Assembly (NCBI GenBank): GCA_945878515.1
Contig: CAMCTL010000001.1
Coordinates: 1 to 61,570, forward strand
DNA: 61,570 nt
Source: Flavobacterium psychrophilum
GTDB lineage: Bacteria > Bacteroidota > Bacteroidia > Flavobacteriales > Flavobacteriaceae
Direction of reading: 5' to 3'
A program made the translations under genes and the position numbers. The notes beneath the pieces were generated by a model, which was not told the DNA's origin, made no database searches, and was given only the letters and a program-made list of their open reading frames with translations. This document shows, piece after piece, positions 1 to 7,680 of this stretch. Each line of letters opens with the position of its first letter. Within the stretch, counting starts at the first letter, position 1.

Positions 1-509
1 ACAGCGGGAATCGGAATCAATAAACGATCATCCCCCGAATAACCAGGAGCGGCGTTGGTGACGACCGGATTAGTGCCGACAAGGTTGTGACCCCATTTCC
101 AGCCAGTCGTATTCACAGGCACATTAAAGCCCAGCCACAACCCGCGATCCTCACTTGATAGATTTTCTAATTCCCCTTCAAACTCAATATAACCATTCCC
201 TTCAGTAACCGTTGCCGACACATTGGCCTGTAGCGCACTTGTTAAAGTTAAATAAAGTTTACCATTTTTAGAGATTGTTTTACCAAGCATTGCCACTTTT
301 TTAGTGCTATTGGGTTCTCTAAGAAAAAAACCACCCGATAATCCTGGCTGAATTTTTTCATTGTCTAACTCAATCGTATTCACTGTCCCATTAGAGTCAA
401 TTGACAGATGTAAGCCAGAATGATCGGTAAGCTTTACTGTTTGTGCTTGAACTAAAATGCTAAATAATAGAATCCAAATAAGATTTAAAACTACTTTACT
501 TTTATACAT
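1..509 (-). CDS. Secreted protein of unknown function, N-terminal part (runs off the left edge)
   Basis: An open frame on the minus strand starts at ATG 509-507 and continues past base 1, giving about 169 visible residues. Residues 1-23 are a signal peptide (MYKSKVVLN, a hydrophobic stretch, then VQAQ). The mature part reads as beta-rich sequence with alternating polar and hydrophobic residues (TVKLTDHSGLHLSID, then GWKWGHNLVGTNP). This suits a beta-sandwich domain at the N-terminus of a larger secreted enzyme, but I do not recognise the family. It is the last visible gene of a minus-strand run with the two glycosidases above it, separated from the nearest one by a 252-bp gap holding a palindromic repeat. 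A role in the same polysaccharide pathway is inferred from position only. Confidence 0.7.
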   Translation of the reverse strand, partial: MYKSKVVLNLIWILLFSILVQAQTVKLTDHSGLHLSIDSNGTVNTIELDNEKIQPGLSGGFFLREPNSTKKVAMLGKTISKNGKLYLTLTSALQANVSATVTEGNGYIEFEGELENLSSEDRGLWLGFNVPVNTTGWKWGHNLVGTNPVVTNAAPGYSGDDRLLIPIPA

Positions 510-550
510 AATTATATATTTTAATGCACTGTTGTCCGATTAAATACATG

Positions 551-690
551 TATAGTCCCTACGGGACAAATTTACTATTCGTAATCTTCTTGCTACCAAT
601 ATTTAACCTCTACGAGGTACGCTCCGTTAGGAGCAAAATGTTGGTAGTCAAAAAACAAGTCGGCCGGCTTCTAATGTCCCGTAGGGACTA
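551..690. repeat. REP-like nested palindromic element
   Basis: The outer arms are perfect inverted repeats: 16 bases around the GTCCCTACGGGAC core at about 552-567, and the complement at about 676-691. Inside lie a CTACCAA/TTGGTAG pair (592-598 and 641-647) and two short palindromes, AACCTCTACGAGGT (605-618) and GCTCCGTTAGGAGC (621-634). The stacked short palindromes with CTACG or CGTAG cores resemble REP-type elements of Bacteroidota. No transposase is present. It lies between two minus-strand genes and could end or attenuate transcription. Confidence 0.7.
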
Positions 691-761
691 TATATGTTGG
701 AGATTTTAGTTTCACTACAATTTCAATCAGACAACAATGATTTTAATTAAAACTTTGGAAA

Positions 762-2603
762 TTAATATAATTTAAGTTCCTGACACAATTGTTCAAAAGA
801 TTTATTCCCTTCATACTTCAAAATTAAAGAATGACGGCCTTCCAACTGAATTGGATTTGGCTTTCCAAACGCTTGCAGCGCATATTCTTTAGGATTATCC
901 GACCAATTGAAAACGCCTAGGTAAATATCTTTTCCTTTACGAGCAATAATCAATTCAAACCCATCGCCCTTGTCAACACCATGTTTCCAAAAATCTAAAG
1001 GAACAGTCTCTTCCATTGCAGGAAAGTCAAAAACTTCTTTTACAAGCGCTTTGCGCTCTGGACGCAGCGTCACTAGGTTATCGCTATGCAAACGGGCTGT
1101 ACCGTAAAGTTTGTTGAAGTCTGCCCAGGTTTGTGCCTCATTCATTGTCATAGTGCCAGCGTGTTTATATTGTTCTTGAGATACCTTTTCATCTTCATCG
1201 ATACCCTCTCTGAATACTAGGTAATCGGCGTCGCCATTGAACACTTTACCACTCAAATAGAAGTGGCTTAAATTGGCCAAACACCTTTCTGGAAAAGCTT
1301 CGTACACTGGGTGAATATCACCACCTGTTCGCATTCCGTCAACAAAACCAATACATGGTCCAAATACAGCAGAACAACCAAGGAAATAGGAATCCTTTCC
1401 CATCGCCTCGCGCATGGTTGTCATTCCAAGACGAAAACGCTCTACACTGGTTAGACTTTGGTCAAAGGCTTTTATAGTTTTAACGTGTTTGTTTCGTTCT
1501 TTCAGAAAATCTTCTAATCCATAACGCATAAAGTCAATCTTGAAGTAAGTAATTCCCCAGTTGTCTTTCATGTTTTTGATACAATCGGCAATATGCGCTC
1601 TTGCACCAGGATGAGAATAGTCAAAATAGGTGTTTCTCATCAACTTATCTGGTGTTTGTACTGTTTCAACAATCAAATTTCCGTCCTGATCGTGTAGAAA
1701 ATATTCTGGATGTGACTTACAAATCTCTGAATTAGCATCTCCTCTAAAACCATCAAAATGCAATCCTGGCGTTTTGCCTTCGGCAGTTATACGACTAACA
1801 ATTTCCTTTATACCACCCGGCAACATATTTGGACGTAGGCTTTTATAATCACCACGTTCTGTCCACCAACCGCCATCAATTTGAACCATATTCGCCTTGG
1901 GAGCCAATTTATTGAGCTCATCCATATTGTCGTAAATGTCTTTTGGAGTAAATACTCTTCCATAGTAATCCCAGGTTGCCCAACCTGAATAATCAGCTGA
2001 TTTTAGCTTTTTTATGTTATTCTCAACAGCGATGGCGGAACCAAATTGTTCTAGTAAATCAAACCAATTGTTGGTTTTCTTGAGAACAATTTGTTCGTAC
2101 TGGATGGTCTGACCAGGTTTAAGTTGTTTGCCTTCCCCATTAGACCATACTTCTAAAGCACCGTCTTTAACTGTAAAATTGGGAAGGAATATGCGCCAAG
2201 AAAGAGAGCCTACAAAAACATATTGACCGTCGGCAAGACGCACCATTTCATACATGCGACTAGAACTTTTTTTCGTTTGAGTTCCTACAGTCTGACGCAA
2301 CATAGGCGTTTGCCCCATGCAACTTCCACCGTAAAGAACTTCCAAATTATCGGTCAACTTTTGGTTCATAGGTATGCCAACGGAAATTTTTTCTATGGTA
2401 AGAGTCTGTTTTCCTTTATTAGTGAGACTAATATTTAAACGTTGGAACCCATCTGCTTGTTGGGTAGTTTTATGTGACGTTGTTACGGGAAGATCTGACT
2501 TTACATTTACCGTAATATTTTCCAATGTATACGGGGTTTGAGCGCTTAAAAAAGTCGTTGCAAAGACCATCGCTATAAGCAAAATTGAAAGTTTAGTTTT
2601 CAT
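762..2603 (-). CDS. Secreted GH36/GH27-like alpha-galactosidase (melibiase-type), paralogue 1
   Basis: The 613-residue protein has a signal peptide (residues 1-22, cleavage after FLSAQ). An N-terminal beta-sandwich (about 23-200) precedes a TIM barrel with melibiase-clan landmarks: GWATWDYYGR, QIDGGWWTERGDY, HFDGFRGD, YFKIDFMRYG and GMRTGGDIHP. By family analogy the likely nucleophile is Asp357 in KIDF and the acid/base is Asp429 in GGDI. The GH36 consensus KWD is replaced by KID, so the substrate may not be a plain alpha-galactoside. A short C-terminal beta domain follows (about 540-613). It lies 68 bp downstream of the gene at 2672-4396 and is probably co-transcribed with it. It is about three quarters identical by eye to the protein at 5134-6984. 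Confidence 0.88.
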   Translation of the reverse strand: MKTKLSILLIAMVFATTFLSAQTPYTLENITVNVKSDLPVTTSHKTTQQADGFQRLNISLTNKGKQTLTIEKISVGIPMNQKLTDNLEVLYGGSCMGQTPMLRQTVGTQTKKSSSRMYEMVRLADGQYVFVGSLSWRIFLPNFTVKDGALEVWSNGEGKQLKPGQTIQYEQIVLKKTNNWFDLLEQFGSAIAVENNIKKLKSADYSGWATWDYYGRVFTPKDIYDNMDELNKLAPKANMVQIDGGWWTERGDYKSLRPNMLPGGIKEIVSRITAEGKTPGLHFDGFRGDANSEICKSHPEYFLHDQDGNLIVETVQTPDKLMRNTYFDYSHPGARAHIADCIKNMKDNWGITYFKIDFMRYGLEDFLKERNKHVKTIKAFDQSLTSVERFRLGMTTMREAMGKDSYFLGCSAVFGPCIGFVDGMRTGGDIHPVYEAFPERCLANLSHFYLSGKVFNGDADYLVFREGIDEDEKVSQEQYKHAGTMTMNEAQTWADFNKLYGTARLHSDNLVTLRPERKALVKEVFDFPAMEETVPLDFWKHGVDKGDGFELIIARKGKDIYLGVFNWSDNPKEYALQAFGKPNPIQLEGRHSLILKYEGNKSFEQLCQELKLY

Positions 2604-2671
2604 AAATATTGGGTTTAATTGTTTTAAAATGTAATCTAAATTTATAATGTTTAATGGTTTGGTAAATGCTA

Positions 2672-4396
2672 CTATTTTCGTTCCACTTCGATGAGGTGAA
2701 AAATATAATCCTTTTTTCCAGTGTTTATCAATGCAATATCAGAACCTCTAGGTCCATTCTTTTGCATGACGGCATCGGTTATGGTTATTTCATCTTCTCG
2801 CCAAGTGTTAGTTCCTTTACCCGTAAAGGTTTTTGCTGTTTTCAAATCTTTACCTCCGGCATCGTAGCAAAAACTCCACGAACCTTTATCAGTATCAAGC
2901 CATACAATTCGGAACGATAAGGATTGTGCTGGTTTTGTTTTGAAAAAATCATCGTGGAATTTAAAATACATTGCATCTTTTCCAGAAGCATGTTCAAAAC
3001 CGCGGGCTTCTAGACCATAAGGTTGGTCTTTAGAACCTATATGCCACCAACCTACACTCGTTTCCAGTTTATCAATAGGGTATAAATACAAACTGTAATC
3101 ATCATCTATACAACTCCAACCTACATCATTATATCCAGTTCTACCTCGGCTAGCAAGAGAACCCGCTAAGGTCTTATCTAAATCTTGAACAATTGCTCCG
3201 TGACTTGCAAATGCAGCACAAATTTTCTGAACTCTGTCTGTATTTTTCTTATTGGCCTCGCCATATTTATTTTCTGGAAATCGGATTGTATCATCAGCAT
3301 TTAATTGATCTCTTAGTGTACAAAAGGCCACAGGAGAGCGTTCAGGATATTTATATCCAGCATATTTATCAAATAAATCTAGGGCTTGGTAATACGTGTG
3401 GTCTTCTAGTATTTTTTGTGGCAAGTTCCAAATGTCTAAACCCGAATGCAAGGCATACAAGGCACTCCAATATAAATTTTGAAGCGAATCTTTCATAAAC
3501 CATTTCGAAAGCCACATGGTTTCGCCTTCTCCTCTACTAAAAACAGGACGATTCAAACTATTTTTGTCGGTATCCCAAGGGCTATAAATCTCCATTTTTC
3601 TTTTAGTATCATTGGAACCATAAAAATGGGAGGCTACTCCTTTTTTTGTTACAAAACCAGAATATTCTTTTGCGCCCCACTCCATATCTTCGGTATGAAT
3701 CAACAAAGGTATTTCTGGTAGTCCATAGGATGTATTAGTAAAAGCATCAATTGTAAATTTCCTGATGTAGGCTTGATAGGCGGGCCATGCCACTTTCTTG
3801 TCTACATTGTATTTTGGATCAACGGGATCTCCTTTATAACAATAGCCATCTCCTGTTGAACCTTCTACGACTTGATGAAAAAGGATATATTCAAACAAGT
3901 TTACTGGCAAACTTCTAAGATGCTTGGCTAACAGTGTGATAATCCGTTCCGAATAAAATTTGTATTTCGGATCTAAGGGATAGGCATTATAGGAAAAATT
4001 CTTGTCGTTCTTGTAGGTGTTGATTTCTACTCTTGGCACGCCATTTTCGTATAACCAATTGGGTTCAGTAGGATTTAGCCATAATAATGTAAAAACATAC
4101 TTTTGATTTGCAGCTGCCTTTTTTATAATGTCATCGATTAAATCCCAATTGTAAATCCCTTCTTTAGGTTCTAATTCATTCCAGCCAATAACGATGGGAA
4201 TACCTCTCATTTTTGAATAGGTTTCATTAGGAAGAATTTTTCCATTCCAATGGTTTGGGGCTCCACCTGTTGAGTACCAACACCAAACTCCACAGGCTTC
4301 TTTTGGAAAAACACCGGGAATATTTTGCGTGCTGTTTTGTGAAAATAATAAGGTAGAAAAAAACAAATAAAGAAGTAATAAGGGATTTTGATTCAT
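2672..4396 (-). CDS. Secreted clan GH-A-like TIM-barrel glycoside hydrolase with C-terminal beta-sandwich
   Basis: This 574-residue protein has a signal peptide ending at about residue 20 (LLFSQ). Residues 35-380 read as a TIM barrel. They include a beta-galactosidase-like opening (IVIGWNELEPKEGIYNWD, 69-86), a strand-4-like segment with Glu178 (HQVVEGSTGDG) and a strand-7-like segment FSRGEGETMW with Glu290 and Glu292. The two-glutamate layout suits a retaining clan GH-A enzyme such as GH42, GH35 or GH5, but I cannot name the family. Residues 430-574 form a beta-sandwich (FEHASGKDAMYFKFHDDFF, SWSFCYDAGGKDLKTAKTF) shared with the protein at 11855-13798. It is the first gene after the promoter at 4554-4620. 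The glycosidase call rests on fold-like features only. Confidence 0.72.
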   Translation of the reverse strand: MNQNPLLLLYLFFSTLLFSQNSTQNIPGVFPKEACGVWCWYSTGGAPNHWNGKILPNETYSKMRGIPIVIGWNELEPKEGIYNWDLIDDIIKKAAANQKYVFTLLWLNPTEPNWLYENGVPRVEINTYKNDKNFSYNAYPLDPKYKFYSERIITLLAKHLRSLPVNLFEYILFHQVVEGSTGDGYCYKGDPVDPKYNVDKKVAWPAYQAYIRKFTIDAFTNTSYGLPEIPLLIHTEDMEWGAKEYSGFVTKKGVASHFYGSNDTKRKMEIYSPWDTDKNSLNRPVFSRGEGETMWLSKWFMKDSLQNLYWSALYALHSGLDIWNLPQKILEDHTYYQALDLFDKYAGYKYPERSPVAFCTLRDQLNADDTIRFPENKYGEANKKNTDRVQKICAAFASHGAIVQDLDKTLAGSLASRGRTGYNDVGWSCIDDDYSLYLYPIDKLETSVGWWHIGSKDQPYGLEARGFEHASGKDAMYFKFHDDFFKTKPAQSLSFRIVWLDTDKGSWSFCYDAGGKDLKTAKTFTGKGTNTWREDEITITDAVMQKNGPRGSDIALINTGKKDYIFHLIEVERK

Positions 4397-4553
4397 GTAC
4401 TAAATTTTTTGATTTCTATATTTAGCACTTTAAAAAAAAAAAACTTAATTTAAGTTTCTATTTTTATGCTTGATATCTTGAATTTTATGCGTTTTCGGCT
4501 TTAAAAATGCCAATACTTTCGATGTTTGTTATTTGCAATTGAACACCTTACTG

Positions 4554-4620
4554 CAAATTTAACCCATACCTAGTTTTATATAGTTACAATTAGTCTCATT
4601 TATAGTGTAGAATTGTTTCA
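4554..4620 (-). promoter_or_regulatory. Promoter and direct-repeat operator of the 4396 operon
   Basis: Read on the minus strand: TGAAAC (4620-4615), 16 bp, TGAGAC (4598-4593), TAA, a -33 TTG (4589-4587), 25 bp, then the -7 box TAAATTTG (4561-4554). The two half-sites have a 22-bp period, and the second starts 37 bp before the -7 box. Predicted transcription starts near 4547, leaving a leader of about 150 nt. Five other promoters in the window share this layout. Confidence 0.8.
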
Positions 4621-4788
4621 TTTTTTGATTTTCACAAAGTAGTAATCCAAGACATAAAACTGCTTTTTATTCTTTAAAATATAGCAAATAATTGGCTTCT
4701 GCTCAGTGATGATAAGTCCAATAGTGCTTTGTTTAGTCTTTTGTTGTTTCAGATTCCAAAAGCCAAGAAAAGGACACGAGTACAAGCC

Positions 4789-4873
4789 AATGCCGATTAT
4801 GTATTCAATATAGTCCAATAAAAATGAACTATTTTCGTACTATATCGGCATTATACCCCAAAATATTGGACTA
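4789..4873. repeat. Two interleaved inverted repeats
   Basis: AATGCCGAT (4789-4797) pairs with ATCGGCATT (4844-4852). TAGTCCAATA (4811-4820) pairs with TATTGGACTA (4864-4873). The arms alternate A, B, A', B', a pseudoknot-like order rather than a nested hairpin. The region lies between the 5134-6984 gene and the promoter of the 4396 gene. Confidence 0.5.
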
Positions 4874-4942
4874 TTATGCAAATGTTATCGGTATAACTTC
4901 ATCGAGTTCAGTGTAAATCATGTAAATCAAATTAATAAATTA

Positions 4943-4990
4943 AAAAAAATCAACCACATAAACCTTTACTATAACAGGTCTATGTGGTTG
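4943..4990 (-). terminator. Rho-independent terminator after the 5134-6984 gene
   Basis: The arms CAACCACATA (4951-4960) and TATGTGGTTG (4981-4990) are perfect complements with a 20-base loop. On the minus strand they are followed by a run of T (complement of the A run at 4942-4949). It lies about 145 nt after the stop codon of the minus-strand glycosidase. Confidence 0.75.
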
Positions 4991-5133
4991 AAAATTTAAA
5001 AAAATTGAATTGTTCTAACCAGTTCAGTATTATTTATTGCTATATAATTAGCTAACAAGCTTCAATAAGCAAAAACATTAAATTACATCGCAACTGAAAA
5101 ATTCGAGACTGCACTTAATGAATACAATACCCA

Positions 5134-6984
5134 TTATAATGTTTTCATATTCTCACATAATTCATCAAATGACTTTTTTCCCTCGTATTTTATTATTTGC
5201 GAATGACGACCTTCTAATAGTACAGGGTTTGGTTTTCCAAAAGCATGCAATGCATATTCTTTAGGTTTATCACCCCAATTGAAAACCCCAAGGTAAATGT
5301 CTTTACCCTTTCTTGCAATCAGTAACTCGAAACCATCTAGCTTGTTAGTGCCATGCTTCCAAAGATCCAAGGGAACGGTCTCTTCCATAGCCGGAAACTC
5401 GAAAACTTCTTTCACTAATGCTTTACGTTCAGGACGCAGCGTCATCAAATTATCACTTTGTAAACGCGCAGTACCGTATAGTTTATTAAAATCGGCCCAC
5501 ATTTGAGCTTCATTGATTGTCATACTCCCACCATGTTTTACTTCCTCTTTTGAAACTGTTTCATCTTCGTCGATGGCTTCGCGGAAAACGAGGTAATCGG
5601 CATCTCCGTTAAATACTTTACCACTTAAATAAAAGTTACTAAGATTAGCTAGACAGCGCTCTGGAAAAGCTTTGTAGGTTGGATTGATATCTCCGCCTGT
5701 TCGCATTCCATCTACAAATCCAATACATGGACCAAAAACGGCAGAACAACCCAGAAAATAGATATCGTCACCCATTGCTTCTCGCATTGTTTTCATCCCT
5801 AAACGAAAACGTTCTACACCAGTGATTGTTGGGTCGTAAGCTTTAAAACTTTTAACATTTTTGTTTCTAAGTTTGATGTCATTCTCAAGTCCGTAACGCA
5901 TAAAATCCACTTTAAAATAACGAATTCCCCAATTATCTTTCATGTTCTTTATGCAATCTGCGATATGTGCCCTTGCACCCGGATGAGAATAATCGAAATA
6001 TATGTAATGCATGACTTTGTCTGATTTTTCATTTTTTTCGACAATCAACTTTCCATCCTGATCATGTAGGAAATACTCCGGATGTTTTTTATATATTTCA
6101 GATGCTTCATCACCTCTAAATCCATCAAAATGAACACCAGGTGTTTTCCCCTCAGAATTAATCCGGCTGACAATTTCCTTAAGACCACCTGGTAAAAGAT
6201 CTTGACGGATGGTTTTATAATCACCACGTTCTGTCCACCATCCGCCGTCAATTTGAATCATATTGGCTTCTGGTGCCAATTTATTCAACTGGTCCATGTT
6301 GCCATAAATATCTTTTGGAGTAAATACTCTTCCATAATAATCCCAAGTTGCCCATCCTTTGAAATCGGCGGGTTTGAGCTTTGTAATTTTATTTTCGGCA
6401 GCAATAGCTGTGCCGAATTGATCTAGCAATTCAAGCCAGTTAGTAGAACGTTTGAGAACGATTTGTTCGTATTGTATAGTCTGTCCCGGTTTTAGTTGTT
6501 TGCCTTCTCCATCGGACCACACCTCAAAAGCGCCTTGCTTTTGTGTAAAATTTGGCAAAAATATTCGCCATGAAGTCGATCCTGCAAAAATATACTGACC
6601 GTCTTTTACTTTTAGCATTTCATACATGTGACTCCAACTCTGTTTTGTCTGACTTCCAACCTTCTGCTTAAGCAAAGGTGTGCGACCCATGCAGCTTCCT
6701 CCATAAACCATATCTAGATTGTCGGACAACTGGTCTTCCAACGGAATATTCACTGTGATTTTTTCTATTGTAAGTGGTTGTTTTCCTTTATTCGATAGCG
6801 ATATTGAAAGCAGTTGAAAACCATTCTCAATTTCTTTTAACTTTTGAGAAGTTGACACTAGGCCATTAGCCTTCACATCAACCTTAATCTCTTTCCATTG
6901 CGGAGTCGTTCGCGCAAACGACACTACAAAGTTTAAAAATACCGCTGAAAGTATTGTACCTGTTTTTTTATTTAATTTTATCAT
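5134..6984 (-). CDS. Secreted GH36/GH27-like alpha-galactosidase (melibiase-type), paralogue 2
   Basis: The 616-residue protein starts with a signal peptide (residues 1-25, ending FVVSFA). It has the same architecture as the protein at 762-2603: N-terminal beta-sandwich, TIM barrel with GWATWDYYGR, QIDGGWWTERGDY, HFDGFRGDE, YFKVDFMRYG and GMRTGGDINP, and a small C-terminal beta domain. The proposed nucleophile is Asp360 (KVDF) and the acid/base Asp432 (GGDI), by analogy to clan GH-D. It is transcribed alone: its own promoter is at 7095-7161 and a strong terminator follows at 4943-4990. Retention of two similar copies under separate copies of the same promoter suggests different linkage or sulfation preferences, or a dosage effect; this is inference. 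Confidence 0.88.
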   Translation of the reverse strand: MIKLNKKTGTILSAVFLNFVVSFARTTPQWKEIKVDVKANGLVSTSQKLKEIENGFQLLSISLSNKGKQPLTIEKITVNIPLEDQLSDNLDMVYGGSCMGRTPLLKQKVGSQTKQSWSHMYEMLKVKDGQYIFAGSTSWRIFLPNFTQKQGAFEVWSDGEGKQLKPGQTIQYEQIVLKRSTNWLELLDQFGTAIAAENKITKLKPADFKGWATWDYYGRVFTPKDIYGNMDQLNKLAPEANMIQIDGGWWTERGDYKTIRQDLLPGGLKEIVSRINSEGKTPGVHFDGFRGDEASEIYKKHPEYFLHDQDGKLIVEKNEKSDKVMHYIYFDYSHPGARAHIADCIKNMKDNWGIRYFKVDFMRYGLENDIKLRNKNVKSFKAYDPTITGVERFRLGMKTMREAMGDDIYFLGCSAVFGPCIGFVDGMRTGGDINPTYKAFPERCLANLSNFYLSGKVFNGDADYLVFREAIDEDETVSKEEVKHGGSMTINEAQMWADFNKLYGTARLQSDNLMTLRPERKALVKEVFEFPAMEETVPLDLWKHGTNKLDGFELLIARKGKDIYLGVFNWGDKPKEYALHAFGKPNPVLLEGRHSQIIKYEGKKSFDELCENMKTL

Positions 6985-7094
6985 CTTAATTATTTATTCT
7001 AAATCTGGTTTCCTATTTAATTATTACTGTGCAATTTTGCGGCGTGAATTACTTTATGTAACAATCAAAATTATAAACTTTCACAATCCGCATA

Positions 7095-7161
7095 CAAATA
7101 TACTTTGTACTAATTTTTATTGAGTTTCAAAAAGTCTCATTTGTAATGCATATTTGTCTCA
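7095..7161 (-). promoter_or_regulatory. Promoter and direct-repeat operator of the 6984 gene
   Basis: On the minus strand: TGAGAC (7161-7156), 16 bp, TGAGAC (7139-7134), TTT, a -33 TTG (7130-7128), 25 bp, and the -7 box TATATTTG (7102-7095). Both half-sites are identical, making this the cleanest copy of the shared operator. Predicted start near 7088, leader about 100 nt. Confidence 0.82.
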
Positions 7162-7285
7162 TTTATCGACTAAGGTCATTGGAACAAAACTATTTTATGT
7201 ATATTAAAACTTTACATTTCAGATTGTTCTTTTCCGACGTGAAATTTTATTAATTTTATTGACTTATCCCTTTTATCAATAAAGG

Positions 7286-7358
7286 CTTCGACAAGCTCAG
7301 CCAGACAACATTCAGAATATCGATTAGGAACCTTGGTGTCTCCCTGAGCTTGTCGAAG
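7286..7358. repeat. Spaced inverted repeat, CTTCGACAAGCTCAG type
   Basis: CTTCGACAAGCTCAG (7286-7300) and its exact complement CTGAGCTTGTCGAAG (7344-7358) are separated by 43 bp. This sequence is a recurrent intergenic repeat in many bacterial genomes. It could form a long hairpin; no function is known to me. Confidence 0.7.
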
Positions 7359-7639
7359 GGTTTCCGTTAAGAATCTTCAATAAAGACCCGTTCTCCAAAT
7401 ATTAATAAAAAGGATTGGTCAATAATTTTATTCTCTAAAAAAAAGGATGTACAAAATAAAATTGAAACAGGCTTTTTTGAAACTTTTGGATTACTACGAT
7501 TGAATTGTACTTTAAAGAAAAAAGGCAAAACATTTACAAAAAAGCTTATTCCTTATACTTAGAAAATCCTTTAGATTTGTATTTATAAAAGCACTACATT
7601 TAAGGAAAGAGAAAAGAGTTTAAGTACACTAATATACAA

Positions 7640-7679
7640 TCGAATAGACGATTACGAATCCTGAACTAAACGACGTTGA
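7640..7679. repeat. Dispersed 40-bp repeat, copy 1
   Basis: The 40 bases beginning TCGAATAGACGATTACGAAT match 42152-42191 at about 37 positions. At 42152 the copy is one arm of a larger inverted-repeat element; here only that arm remains. It ends one base before the stop codon of the sulfatase at 7681. Confidence 0.75.
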
Positions 7680-7680
7680 A

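Larger units (their letters stand above)
4397..5133. other. Intergenic region: promoter, interleaved inverted repeats and a terminator
   Basis: This 737-bp stretch holds the promoter of the 4396 gene (4554-4620), two interleaved inverted repeats at 4789-4873 and a terminator hairpin at 4943-4990. A minus-strand open frame of 66 codons at 4618-4818 begins with TTG. It contains a TIGLIITEQKPIICYIL segment faintly like DUF1016-family nucleases. It overlaps the operator and the repeats, so I do not annotate it as a gene. Confidence 0.6.
6985..7680. other. Intergenic region: promoter and repeats
   Basis: The left part holds the promoter of the 6984 gene (7095-7161). The right part holds a spaced inverted repeat (7286-7358) and a 40-bp dispersed repeat (7640-7679) just after the stop codon of the sulfatase at 7681. 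I see no coding frame here. Confidence 0.6.

Noticed and set aside
524..709. 61-codon plus-strand frame
   Set aside because: It lies within the palindromic element at 551-690 and has no family resemblance.
4618..4818. 66-codon minus-strand frame with a faint DUF1016-like segment
   Set aside because: TTG start, overlaps the operator and inverted repeats; the similarity rests on one short segment. It may be a relic, but evidence is too thin.
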